Positions 26,922 through 37,900 of a stretch of 64,000 bases of DNA are shown piece by piece (within the stretch, counting starts at the first letter, position 1; every line of letters starts with the position of its first letter). A program made the position numbers and the translations under genes. The notes beneath the pieces were generated by a model, which was not told the origin of the DNA, ran no database searches, and worked only from the letters and a program-made list of their open reading frames with translations. The stretch comes from Breviolum minutum Mf 1.05b.01 (Eukaryota; Sar; Dinophyceae; Suessiales; Symbiodiniaceae). The stretch is from the NCBI GenBank assembly GCA_000507305.1, contig DF239109.1, positions 62,001 through 126,000 of the forward strand. Direction: 5' to 3'.

Positions 26922-27952
26922 GTGGGGTTTGGGAAACAGAAAGTCTTTGGCTGGTGGGGTTTCGGCATCAAACAAAACATGAAGGGTTTCGCGTGGGGAT
27001 GCTGTACAACATGGGTGGATAATCTTCGAAAGACACATCGTGTTCTCCTTTTTTTGTGAAACGTAAGGTATCATAAGGTTTATAGTAGGATATAGTAGGT
27101 ACTGCGCAGGTTGTTTGCAAATACTCCATCCACCGCCCCAAAAAAGATTTTGTTGAGACAGTCTATTTATATATTTCCTCGTGGACAACTGAGGAATTAT
27201 TAACTTCCAGTTAACTTGTACTTTCCAAATATTCCCAAGAGTCACGCTATGTCAACCTACTCATGACCCGAGTGATACATCACAACACAATACTCAAAAG
27301 CATAATCCTGGGCACCCAGCAACTCCCATGCGTCATCAAAGGGCTTGAACAAGTCCCTGATTTATTGGTTTATTTATTTACACTCCGGCAAACTGACATA
27401 CGGTAGCAATAGAAAATCCTATTTCCTATTATTACTATTGGAGATTGGAAAAGGTGGGTTTCCATTGCCATGTTTGTTTTCTAAGGAATATTTCTCATTT
27501 CTGGTAGGAACTTCCAGAAGTCATTTTTTGTCATTGCCACATATCCCGTTGCAGGTTGGACGGTCCCTTAGTGAAAATCGGCTGCGCTGTGGACTTCCCC
27601 ATGAACTTGGATTTGAAGGATGGGGTGGGGAGGTTCCAAAAAAGGTGACCGGATGATACCCCAACAAAACCAACGCCCGGGAGGAAAACCCATTTGGTTC
27701 GGTTCATATGATGGTTGGTGCTACCTTGGTAAATTTTGGGTGAAGAGTTACCATGGTATCCAAACATGGCTCATGGTCCAACATGATTCAGTTTCTGACC
27801 GAGCTGTTGGCCCAGAAAGAATGCAAAGACGTTAAAAAAATCGATGGCGGTGAAAGAGATTTTTAGATGATTTAGGAATTTTTAGGATGTACAACTTTTT
27901 TTTGTGACATAAATAGAATTTCAGCAACATTAGGTTTGAATGCAAATGAAAG

Positions 27953-28012
27953 AAGCTTTTTTTTTGTCACGGGCTTACTGTTCCCCGAGAGTGTAGATTT
28001 GGAAGACTTTTC
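27953..28012 (+). CDS. USP exon: FPESVDLEDF
   Basis: It reads SFFFVTGLLFPESVDLEDF. Family members have (V)DFP...LD...F about 14 residues after HLKRF, as here. Donor GTCAGT. Confidence 0.75.
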
Positions 28013-28348
28013 GTCAGTGGATATCATGTTTGTATGGAGAGCGAGCGAGAATCGGAAGTTTGTTTCTTCGAATCCCAAGCAGGTTTCCTTCCTGCATTTT
28101 CACAAGCATAATGATAGATGATTTATTTAGGGTTGATAATCATCTCTGGAAAGAACCCAATGAAGATGCCTCTTAAGGATGAACTGTCATCACAGTACTT
28201 GTTCCCTACTTCTGCAACTAGCAAACAAGTTTTTCAGTTGAATTGAAAGGTAGATTATTCAATTCGATGAAGCATAGACGCCATAGACACTCAACCAACC
28301 ATATTAGGAAACAACCGCCCCAGTGGAAAAAATCATGATTTCGCTCAG

Positions 28349-28468
28349 CGATTTCGAGGAGTACATGTGCAGTACCGGCTTCATGGAAGGCAGCACGAAA
28401 TATCAACTTTATGGTGTGATCAATCACCATGGCAATGTTGGTGGTGGCCACTACACAGCCAATGCCGT
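28349..28468 (+). CDS. USP exon: catalytic histidine box
   Basis: Acceptor TCGCTCAG; it reads DFEEYMCSTGFMEGSTK then YQLYGVINHHGNVGGGHYTA. YxLygVxNHxG...GGHYTA carries the catalytic His of USPs. All key residues are present. Donor GTCTTG. Confidence 0.92.
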
Positions 28469-28866
28469 GTCTTGGTCCATGGTTTTTATGGTTTGACCGG
28501 TGAAACAACAGATGCGTGTTAAATGACAAAACACGACTGGATGCGAAAGATGGCTTAGAGAATTTGTGATCGTTAAAATCAAGATCAGCTGCTACAGCAC
28601 ACGTTGAAATGATAAACACAAAATTCAAGAGGAAGTCACCAGAGGGGCTTGTTTCACACGGAAGAACATGTGCACGCGAAATGTCCTTTGCTCGTTCGAT
28701 GAGTCTTCTCCACTCCCAGACTATATCGTTGCTAGACATTTGGATGGTGTCATTTGTAGGAGGTGCAAGGGCACAGTGCTATGCAAATGAACATACACAC
28801 ACTTTAAAGACGAATTTAGCATGTCACAAACCCTCCTGAGATACTTGCCCATCCAAAAACACCTGT

Positions 28867-28965
28867 CTATATACGTATATACATATATATATATATATGT
28901 TTACTACATGACCATGACTCTATATATTTTTTAAATGCACACACACACACATATATATATATATT
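28867..28965. repeat. (TA)n and (CA)n microsatellites
   Basis: TATATACATATATAT and, after a short gap, (CA)7 followed by (TA)n, inside a USP intron. Confidence 0.9.
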
Positions 28966-29035
28966 TAGAGAGCCGGGCTGATGCTTGGCGAATCATTTTA
29001 CAAAAGTCCCATTCCTAGGTGGTGGTGCCGCCCAG

Positions 29036-29093
29036 TGCTACTTCCCTGGAGCTGGGCGAATGGTTCAACTTTAATGATTCCATCGTCAGCAAG
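29036..29093 (+). CDS. USP exon: GEWFNFNDSIVSK
   Basis: Acceptor CCGCCCAG; it reads ATSLELGEWFNFNDSIVSK. W..F.DS.V follows the histidine box in USPs and carries the third catalytic position (Asp/Asn; NDS here). Donor GTGGGC. The final exon was not found. Confidence 0.85.
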
Positions 29094-29122
29094 GTGGGCG
29101 GCAAGCGTTTCACCAAAACACA

Positions 29123-29243
29123 CTTGGATGTCCCAGGAAGTTGGTAAATGGTTAGTAACTGGATTATAACCTACTTATAAATGGGGTATATTAGGGTTAC
29201 AACCCACTGACTAACCTTTTACTAACTTCCTGGGACATCCAAG
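29123..29243. mobile_element. MITE-like element, family E
   Basis: CTTGGATGTCCCAGGAAGTT and AACTTCCTGGGACATCCAAG are exact 20-bp terminal inverted repeats; internal copies of TTAGTAA and its complement add to the hairpin. It starts 29 bp after the last USP exon seen. Confidence 0.85.
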
Positions 29244-29263
29244 CAGGGAGGACAGACTCTTGG

Positions 29264-29361
29264 CGGTGGTTTCCAAACATGTGTTATTTTTACTCTACCT
29301 GGGGATGATGATCCAATTTGACGAGCATATTTTTTCATAACGGGTTAAACAACCAACTAGG
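29264..29361. mobile_element. MITE-like element, family C, degenerate
   Basis: CGGTGGTTTCCAAAC at the left; GGGTTAAACAACCAACTAGG at the right; internal match to the copies at 32697, 37802 and 50023. Confidence 0.5.
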
Positions 29362-29408
29362 ACTGGGGGGGGGAAGGGATGGACAAAACATCACCTTGAT
29401 GGATGCAA

Positions 29409-29438
29409 TTATATATATGTATATATATATATATAAAT
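29409..29438. repeat. (TA)n microsatellite
   Basis: Short TA array. Confidence 0.85.
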
Positions 29439-31978
29439 AGAGATAATCCACTTGGTGTTTTTGTGATCTGTCAGGGGCACCCTTCATCACAAACCCTGAC
29501 AGATAGACATACCCTCCCTGAATAGTATCATCGCATCTGAAAAATGATGGTTGGAAGAGCTAGTTCCCTGTTGGGATGGCATCTTTTAAGGTGCTAGGTT
29601 AATTGCAAGGAGTATATGCTTCTATGGGTGTGTGAAGATGTATGAAAGATCAATCTTGGATAGTTCAATGTTGGATAAGTTAGTTATTTTGACACCAAGA
29701 CTTCCTAAACTAGATACAAGAGGGGGGTGAAAGAAGCCATCTATTTGTCATTCATCCTGCCTAGGACAAGTGATGTAATAGGGAATGATGGCACGCTTTT
29801 GCGGCTCGCAGGCTGCTGTGGAACGACAAAAATATTTTTCTATAGTATCTTCAAGGTCTATCCTCCAGGTAAACAACAACTCACCACAGATATTCCGCTA
29901 GGTTCAGTTAAATGCATGAGATTGTGGCCTCTTCAGATCATATCAGATTCATGTCATCCGCGTTTGTGGGTCTCATGGTTGGCATGCTTCCGTCTCGTTT
30001 TTTTGGCTCCTACTTCAGACTTCAGTCATCCCAACTGATAGTTTGCTGTCCATATGTTTGTCGTGGGGCTGCTCGGGAACCTGATCATTCTGTTCCATTG
30101 ACCGGCCGAAACGAGCCGAGTGGAACCAGCACCACCTGCAATTCTGGAACAGGCTGGTGCTCAAAGATATTCTGTGAAGTGTCAGGTTCTTTGAGAAGAC
30201 AAGAGCGAAGCTGAAGATATGCCCCAAACTTCGCGAAGGATCCATCAATTTGTCCTCCAAATTCTGGCTTCAGGAGGTTCGACAGAATGATGAATACATT
30301 CATTTCAGCATTCTGTCCAACCTCCTGAACGCTTCGCATTCGTCGTGTGTCAAGCCGTCAAAACAGGATCCAAAAATGGGCAGAGCCTTTGAGCGAATGT
30401 GAGGGGAGCTGGTCAAACTTAACGACACAGCACAAGAGCTGGCATCTGATTTTTTTGAGTGCCGTGACAATGACTCAAGGGATGGATACGCTGAGCGTGC
30501 AGTGACACACAGGTGGAATTCCCGACAAAAAACACGGCGAGAAGTTGCTTCCTGAAGTTGGCCATGGATTGCCATGGGATTTTTCCTTTTCTGAGCCAGA
30601 TAGCTGGGAAGGCTGCACTGAGCTCAACCAAACATACGGGACTCCAAAGTCGCGTCACACATTCTTTGGATCATTAAAAGAGTCTGAAGCCATTGAGGAT
30701 AATAGAAACAACAACGCTGAAAGTCCACGATTTGGAAGTGGCCCTGTTGTCTTGTCCACTTTTCTGTCTGTCTGAAGACGCCTGATGACGGGGGATGACG
30801 GACAGAAACTTGGACAAGACGACAGTGGCAGTTCCAACGTGTGGGGTTTCATGGGGAGATCGGGCTGAATTTGCACAAAATTAAGCATGAATTGCCTGGC
30901 GATTGGAGAGTGATATGTAGGTTAGGAGAAGCTAACGCATCTTATAAAGTTGACATTGTGTGGAGGTCACGCAACACATCACCAGATCTACAGGTGCAGA
31001 AAATCTTTTCCAAATGAACCAAGTACCGATAGTACCGGGTACCGAAAAAATGTTCCAAATGTTTGGAGAAACGTAACTGACGGAAGCACCCAATGATCTT
31101 CCGGTGAAATTGGGTGCCTCAAAGTCTGATGGTATCGGAATCCTGAACATCACCATGTTGACCCAAAAAGATGAGTCAAAAAATGTGAGTTTTTGCAGGT
31201 CAGAAGTATTAGATGACGTTCCACTTCCACATAAGTTTGACACCTGAATCGAGGAGTTAGTATTTGTGCCCAGACGTGCCGAACCAATGAAGTACTATCA
31301 GACATGTTTCCCCTTTACAAGGTTGGTGAGATTAGTTCGGAAGTTGCAGTCCTCTTGGAGAAGTATCAAAATAAGGAGTTAGTTTGTTCAAAGGGATGGC
31401 TGACTGTGTTCATTTGAACTAGGATGTAGCGTAAAACGACTCAAATCCTTATGAAGCTAGCGGTAAAAACTTGCATGTTTCTTTTTGAAACCACAGAACA
31501 CTGGTGGATTTTCCAGCGATTCTTGTGTTGGAGTAGCGAGTACTAGATGGATTTTGATTCTGTAACTTAGTATCATGAGATAGTTGAGGTGGTGTCCACC
31601 CCTGAGGTAAGAAGATGCAAGAAGGTTGTAGGTCCCTCATGGTGGTCAGAATTCAGCTTGCTAGCTAGCCTTTGAGGCTCCAGTAGGGCTTAAAAGGATT
31701 TCAGAGCCAGCTTCAAGAAAGACAGTAACCAAAATGCCGGTTTTGTAGTAAGATATCCCCCGGAACCTCGTGATAAGTTTGAAAGTTTAGTTAATAGAGA
31801 CCCCCCCGGAACTTACCATCTATATTGTGTTTCATAGATTCCAACCTTCATGGACATCTGACTATATTCCATCAATCTGATTTTACTTCCTTGGTTTTTC
31901 CCTCAAATAAAATCAGAAACCAAAGTTTTGACCTCAATTTCTTTGCTTTTAAGTTGTGATGAACCATGCTGGAAGGAT

Positions 31979-32110
31979 ATACTGTTGATGCTTCAGAAAT
32001 CCGGGATCAACTCACCAGTTGAGGTGATAGGTAGTTGAAATCCCATTATTTACAAGGTTTCAAAAACATCCCAAGTGGTTGTTTGGGATTTCTTCCACCA
32101 ACCGATAGTT
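31979..32110. mobile_element. MITE-like element, family B
   Basis: ATACTGTTGATGCTTCAGAAA at the left. The interior is almost identical to the copy at 19801 (TTGAGGTGATAGGTAGTTGA). The right repeat is degenerate (CCACCAACCGATAGT). Confidence 0.7.
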
Positions 32111-32696
32111 CCCTACATCCTGAAATGTGCCTTGGTTAACCGAAACATGCCAAATTTTACAGCCATGTCAGGCGACGGAAGAAGACTTAGACACTCAGGT
32201 CAGACTGTGGTTGGGTTGAGGATCAAGTTGTGACGCTACATTTTAGATCAATAGACACAGCTCACTCATCTCAAAGCTTACTTTTTGCCTATTATTGTAT
32301 GTTTAGTAAGGGAAATGGATATTGTATCATGTTGTTTCTTGCAACCTATGACTTTGTGGAAGCTTTATGGAAATGGGTTCTGGTAAAATCCATGTTGAAA
32401 ATTTGAATGAAAAGTGCAACCGTGAAGGGCACTTCTGGAAATAACGCTTCAGATCTACGTGGTCACCATCTTTGCCTCAATGCCAGCGCTCACCTAACAG
32501 TTCTTTGCGCTTGAATGTCTACTGATTTTCATTTTTCTAGCATCCTGGGTGGAGCAAAACATCCTGAAAACTCAGGGCACTATTTGGTCAAAACAGATTC
32601 GAAAAAGCTAAAGCGCTAGAGGCACCCTATGTGAATTCATGGGAGGTTCGGGATTGCCATTTTTGGCATCCCCAGTTTCTGATATACGGTGAATAT

Positions 32697-32795
32697 CTAG
32701 GTGGTGGTTTCAAATGTTTTATATTTTCACCCCTATTTGGGGAAGATTTCCAAATTTGACTAATATTTTTCAAAGGGGTTGAAACCACCAACTAG
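32697..32795. mobile_element. MITE-like element, family C
   Basis: CTAGGTGGTGGTTTCAAA and GTTGAAACCACCAACTAG are inverted ends. A through-reading gives WWFQ..., a peptide ghost I recall from predicted proteins of symbiotic dinoflagellates. Confidence 0.75.
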
Positions 32796-33040
32796 ATATT
32801 GTTTCTACTAGTTCTGCCACAACTGCCTGCTTCTACAGATAGCTTGTGCCTGGGGTTATGTAAGTAACATACAACCTTTGGAGGATCATTTTATAGGGGT
32901 ATAGGACAACACCGCTGGCAATGGATGATTTGCAGGCTGCCTATGTGCTTTTCTACCGTCGCATCGACTGAAGGTGCCGGTGCAAAAATCCAGTGCGGTT
33001 GTGGCATAGTTGGGCATTGGAACCTAAAATCCACTGGGTT

Positions 33041-33151
33041 TACACCCCAGAAAACTAACATGACATTGGAAAATGTTCATTTTCAATAGGAAATCCATCT
33101 TCATTCATGGTGGATGTTCCCAGCCAGTCATGTTAGTTTTCGGTGGGTTTA
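33041..33151. mobile_element. MITE-like element, family A
   Basis: TACACCCCAGAAAACTAACAT at the left; ATGTTAGTTTTCGGTGGGTTT at the right. Confidence 0.78.
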
Positions 33152-33192
33152 AATTCATTGGTCTCTTATAGCCTTGGGCTTGTAGAAACCAC

Positions 33193-33469
33193 CTCTGCAG
33201 GAAGCACCCAGGTTGCATCGACTGATGACCAGTAAAACATCGACTCAAGGGACCATTTGGTAACATGTAATGGACTTCCATCAACGTCCTCAAGTTGTTG
33301 CAAGCACCGAGTGATTGGTTTCCCTTGTATTTAAGATGTTGAAGGTGAAACGTTATCTTGGAAACTAGAAGCTGGAAAGAAGAATTTGAAACCAAGGTTT
33401 CAATAGATTTCGCTCCCCGAAGACTAGGTCCAATAATTTGCTGCTGCTTCAGTTTGTGATAAGTATGAC
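33193..33469 (-). CDS. Exon of an unidentified minus-strand gene
   Basis: 277 nt open on the minus strand between a textbook acceptor (CCTTTTTTTCAG) and a GTGGTT donor. It codes for about 92 residues: HTYHKLKQQQIIGPSLRGAK, then SIETLVSNSSFQLLVSK, LRTLMEVHYMLPNGPLSRCF and a Cys/Gln-rich end. Mixed helices; no family recognised. The other frames are broken here. A MITE starts just beyond the donor. Confidence 0.5.
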
Positions 33470-34730
33470 CTGAAAAAAGGTGTTTCATATTGGAAGAGCA
33501 GATTGCTAAAAATGCCTCGACTTTGTTTACCAGTTTTTTGTTGGTGCTTATGTGGTCATCATTGTCTTGGCTCCACCGGTTGAAACTGAAAACGCCTCGG
33601 TACTGACACTAAGGTTACAATACGAACAGACTGTGCACACGGACTGAGTGGCTGAGTAGCTCATTGTTGTGCAGAATCCATGACAGCATTGCTTAGACAA
33701 AAAAAGAAACAAACATCAAGACATCACTGCGAAATGCACCTCCAAAGTTTGACAGCTCGACACTGAGGAGTAAGCATCTTCAAAGGATCATATTTCAACC
33801 ATCATTTTTAAAGGGCAAACTTCAGGGGTGTGAATTATCCTTCTTTCATGACTTTCCAGGTCGGCAAACAGTTTGTTCATTTGCCACAAACATTGATACG
33901 CAATTCCATCGGGCCAACTGACCTTGGAGCGACGAAGAAAATCTGGTTGACCATATGGGTGTTCAGTTCGATCATAGTTGGCAAGTTGGCTGGTAGTTTT
34001 AGGAACAAGTCAAATTTGCCTGAAATGAATAAAAAAAAGGCAGCATTTAAACCCCTGGTGCCAATGTAGGTTTCACCTTTCGCATAGCTTTAGTGACTCA
34101 TTTTCTGATGCATGCGAGGTCCAGGATTCTGTAGCAGCGGCTTAGTCTTAGTCGGCGATTGCCTGAAGCAACCAAAAAGACTAGATTTCTTTGCAAAGAG
34201 TTCAACCCAAGGTAAGAAATTTGAGAATGCCACCATTTTGTTTATAAGAAAAGGTGTCCAAGTGGACATGTTGACGCACTACTGTTGACAGTAGTCCCCA
34301 TCATATCATAATATTTCAGTTCTCTTATTGTGGGGTCAAATAAGAATTATTTGAGCTTCATCATGTTCGTCAGCATCTTCATGACTACACTTCTTAAGCC
34401 TCACCAATTTCAATAATGTCTTGAAAGATAACATTCAAAGCCAGCATAAGGAACCCCTGGTGAAGACATAGATGGTGCAATCAGCAGTCCACATTTGGGT
34501 TGAAGGAGTCCTTGATAATGACACATGTCAATTGGAGCTGAATGATTTTTGGAGTTGAATTTGTAAACCAGTAGAAATATTAGATTGATATACTGAATGT
34601 ATACTGTATATTTACATATAACATTAATGTATGTGTATCACCACCAACAAAAAATCAAGAAGTATGTGCAGTAATATTGTCTACCAACAGTAGTACATGC
34701 AATCATAGTGCCCCCAACAACAATCATGGC

Positions 34731-34888
34731 AATCTAAGGGGACTCCCCCCAATGCCACCCCCCAAGAACTACGGCCTTCTTAATCGACTATGAAACACCA
34801 TTGTCCCTTAATTAGACCTTACTAGGGCCTTATTTCTTGGAGGGGGGTGGTAGTGCGGCGTGGTATTGGGGGGGGGTTGCTTAGATTC
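34731..34888. mobile_element. MITE-like element, C-rich ends, family F-like
   Basis: AATCTAAGGGGACTCCCCCC at the left and GGGGGGGGTTGCTTAGATT at the right are inverted; inner CACCCCCCAAGAA and TTCTTGGAGGGGGGTGG also pair. Confidence 0.65.
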
Positions 34889-35066
34889 CCATGAAACAAA
34901 AGAAAAGACATGGCAATGCAGCAGTGAGCACAACCTTGGATGCCTCAAGCGTTGTCGTCCATCGAAATAAAACGGTCAAGGACCTGCCTAGCTGCAGTGA
35001 GGCAGCCGGGCTTCCCACCCGAAGCTGGAAAAAACACCATGGTCACCGGGCAGGTGCTTCCAAAAA

Positions 35067-35207
35067 ATCATCCCAGGACTCGGATACGTGGTTAAGAAGC
35101 ATGGTGATCGTAAGTCCCCTACTTGGGGGGTTATTCCCCTTCCAAATGGGCTTTTTATGGCTTATAAACGGGGGGGTTACTAATCACTTATAAGTCCTGG
35201 GATGATG
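35067..35207. mobile_element. MITE-like element, family E-like
   Basis: ATCATCCCAGGACT and AGTCCTGGGATGAT are exact inverted ends; the interior has GGCTTATAAACGGGG as in family E. Confidence 0.75.
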
Positions 35208-35715
35208 CTCCAAGCGGTTGCGCCCTTGAATTTAACAGGGTCATTACATCCCCACCCATTTTGGGGGGAATCAAACAATGCAAATCTGTAGTGATTTTTG
35301 TGGGATTTCCCTTTGCAATGGTAATATAATGATCCCCTTTCTAAGAAAATTCCAACATACCTCTAGAACATACAGGTGGACGCTTGCTCCCACCTGTTTA
35401 TCAATGGAATCCTTTCATAAGTGGACTTTGGGATATCTAGGGTATGTTGCTGCAGTCAGTTGGATTTTTCTTAGATTGAGCAAACCCTCGGGGTTGCGTT
35501 GGTGGAGACAAAAAATCCTGATTTATTGCAAAGGATGTTTAAATATGTGTCCCACGTGTTTTCCACAATTATGGTTCAGTGAACCAGGAAATTGACCCTG
35601 GAACATATAAAGCAAAAGATCCTCTTGGTCTCATGTTTTACCATGTCCATGCCGCCATTATTTCATCCCACCTTCATTCATCTCGCCATATTGAGTAAGA
35701 TTTGTTCCCTGATTT

Positions 35716-35769
35716 GTATATACGTATGTATATGCATATATATATATGCATATATATATGTATATATAA
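35716..35769. repeat. (TA)n-rich microsatellite
   Basis: GTATATACGTATGTATATGC followed by TATATA runs. Confidence 0.85.
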
Positions 35770-37301
35770 GAATGTGATATACATATGTTAGTGGTAAGGT
35801 TATAATTTATAATCTGTTCCTTACAACCAACGTGAATTTCGGTGCCTCAATAGGCGCCGTTTCCAACTTTTCACATCGCTTTTGAGAAATTGGCTAGGTT
35901 TTGTCAGGCAACAGGATGTTTTTCATTATCTTCCAACCTCGATGAAAATTCCAGAAGCACCGGGAATGAGTTGTTTTTTTATCATGGCATTTTGTTCTTT
36001 GGCCATTTTTCACGGCGGAAAACACAAAAAAATTGAACTCTTGAATGGACTATGTTTTTCCAGCATTTTTCCACCTTTCAACGTCGCCAACCGGTTGGTT
36101 TTGCCAGCTTAACATTGTGGGCTATAGCGCTGCCGTCTCCTGTTGTGCAGGTGCCATGTATGTTGGGTGCTGGGGACCTGGGAGCCCTGAATTTACTACC
36201 TTCAATTTGAGGTCGTCGTCATGACGGCAGCGACGGCCTTAGATTAATGGGTTGATGTTTTTTCTGTAAAAAGATACTGCTCCTGATTATAACGATATGT
36301 TCTAATTTCTATATGTTTTCCGAATCTCCAAAATCTGAATTATCTTCAAATCTAACAGCAGTATTGGAATGGTATCAGAAAATGTCAAATTTTATTTCTT
36401 CCCTTTCTGGTATTTCATATTTTCAAATGTATTTGGCTCATTTAGATAATATGTGTATATGAATACACATCCTACACCTGTTATACGAGTTTTATGGCAG
36501 GTTGAATTCTATTGTGGCCGTAGTAGTTATAAGCATATAATAATTTGTTCCTTACTTGAGACGGAGGCAATGATATTAAATCAAATTAGAAATGATTTGG
36601 TAAATTACTACAAAATTGGGAAATAAAACCACCAAAATAAAGTGGCGGGAGTCTTCCTACGATAAAAGTTCTCACTATCAAGATAGCCAAAATAGTTAAA
36701 CCACTATGTGATGATGCAATTCAATTAGTGAATAATTGTGTCATTGTGATCTTCACATAGTTAAAGTACATTGATATTCAATTTCAAGATACTATAATTG
36801 ATATATGTATATTATCACATCCTTCATTTTCCCATCCCGTGGTCCCAGTTTTGGATTGCCATGGCAGGTTACGGCAAAAGCTGGCAGAAGTCGTTTGGAA
36901 AACTCAGAATTGTGGCTTTCCATATCACCAAACCAACGGTCACAAAGCTCTAAGTATCCTGGTTTGAATCCCATGTATGGAAGTCCCCTATGAAATTCTT
37001 GTTGGGGAGTGGCTAGTCATTTGATTTCCCTGATTTTTTCTTACAAGTGAGAGACACATTGTACCTGGTTTTAACCAAATTTCAAAAGACTTGTCAACTG
37101 CAATCCTAAAGTATCCCATGTTTCAGGCACATCAAAACCAGACATCATGATATTGTAATCTCGGTTTGTCAAAATAAATCGGTGCTGAATTCCTAACCTT
37201 TCACGTCAAAATGATTTTGGAAAAGTATTAACCCATTCAACTACACTCATGACATGAGCCCCGCTCAAAACCCTTGTGACATTCAATTGTACTGGTTGGT
37301 T

Positions 37302-37353
37302 AATAGGGATCCTTATAGTGGCTTCTTATGATCCCTATATAACTGGGTAGCGT
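37302..37353 (-). repeat. Dispersed repeat, family D, inverted
   Basis: The complement reads CTACCCAGTTATATAGGGATC to CCCTATTAACCAA. Confidence 0.5.
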
Positions 37354-37801
37354 AATCCCTGTTGTACAGCAAATCACCAGTGTCGGGTCATCTGGTCACT
37401 GCTCACCTGCTTTGCCACCGTTGAGGCTTGTCCTCTTCGATGAACTTCGACCGAAGACTTTGCAGCTCCTTGGCGTGGTTTTTGTTTGGGAAAGGCATGG
37501 GGTTCAGGGGGGTGCTGTTTTTTCTTCAGGTGTAAAATATGTCTTGGGGCCTGTCAAAACCCTGTGAACATGTGTAAAGAATCTATTCATTTTTATGAAG
37601 GATCCCCATTAACCTTCAGAATCCATTGTTGCAGTCTTTAGGCAGGATTTAAGATATGCCGATGATTTTTGAAGTCTCGTTTTGGAAAACCTATTGAAAG
37701 GCAGTCAGATTTTTGCTAAGTGGTTTGCTTCCGAAGTCTGAAGTTATATACTATTTAGCACCTCGTATATTTCTACCTTAAAGGAGAACGATGATGTGAA
37801 T

Positions 37802-37900
37802 CTAGGTGGTGGTTTCAAAGATTTTTTATTTTCACCCCTATTTGGGGAAGATTTTCAATTTGACTAATATTTTTCAGATGGGTTGAAACCACCAACCAGG
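37802..37900. mobile_element. MITE-like element, family C
   Basis: CTAGGTGGTGGTTTCAAAG and GGTTGAAACCACCAACCAGG; the interior is almost identical to the copy at 32697 (CACCCCTATTTGGGGAAGAT). Confidence 0.75.

Larger units (their letters stand above)
15490..29093 (+). other. Ubiquitin-specific protease gene, C-terminal part, 11 exons
   Basis: Eleven exons over 13.6 kb join with matching phases at every junction. They spell the C-terminal part of a C19 cysteine protease of the USP4/USP15/plant UBP type, which removes ubiquitin from proteins: a split zinc-binding site, the FDP..YLTLP block, a VPK block, the LxxC...E.L block, CxxCK, LDLWSLP...HLKRF, a GGGHYTA histidine box and a W..F.DS.V block. 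The last strand (usually ending YxLFYxR) and the N-terminal region with the catalytic Cys box were not found. Introns use GT-AG or GC-AG and are filled with short inverted-repeat elements. The gene may be functional if its first exons lie left of the virus block. Confidence 0.88.
29439..33192. other. Host region with possible decayed or uncertain exons
   Basis: No gene can be named. At 30,085-30,560 one plus-strand frame stays open except for two TGA codons and reads QFWNRLVLKDIL, KFWLQEVRQNDEYIHF and LVKLNDTAQELASDFFE. It may be separate exons or a decayed gene. At 31,081-31,244 a plus frame with LPVKLGASKSDGIGILNITM is also open. Two inverted-repeat elements (31979, 32697) lie here. Confidence 0.3.

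Noticed and set aside
28218-28739. 173-codon minus-strand frame
   Set aside because: Antisense of the USP histidine-box exon and its introns; the plus strand carries the conserved motifs.
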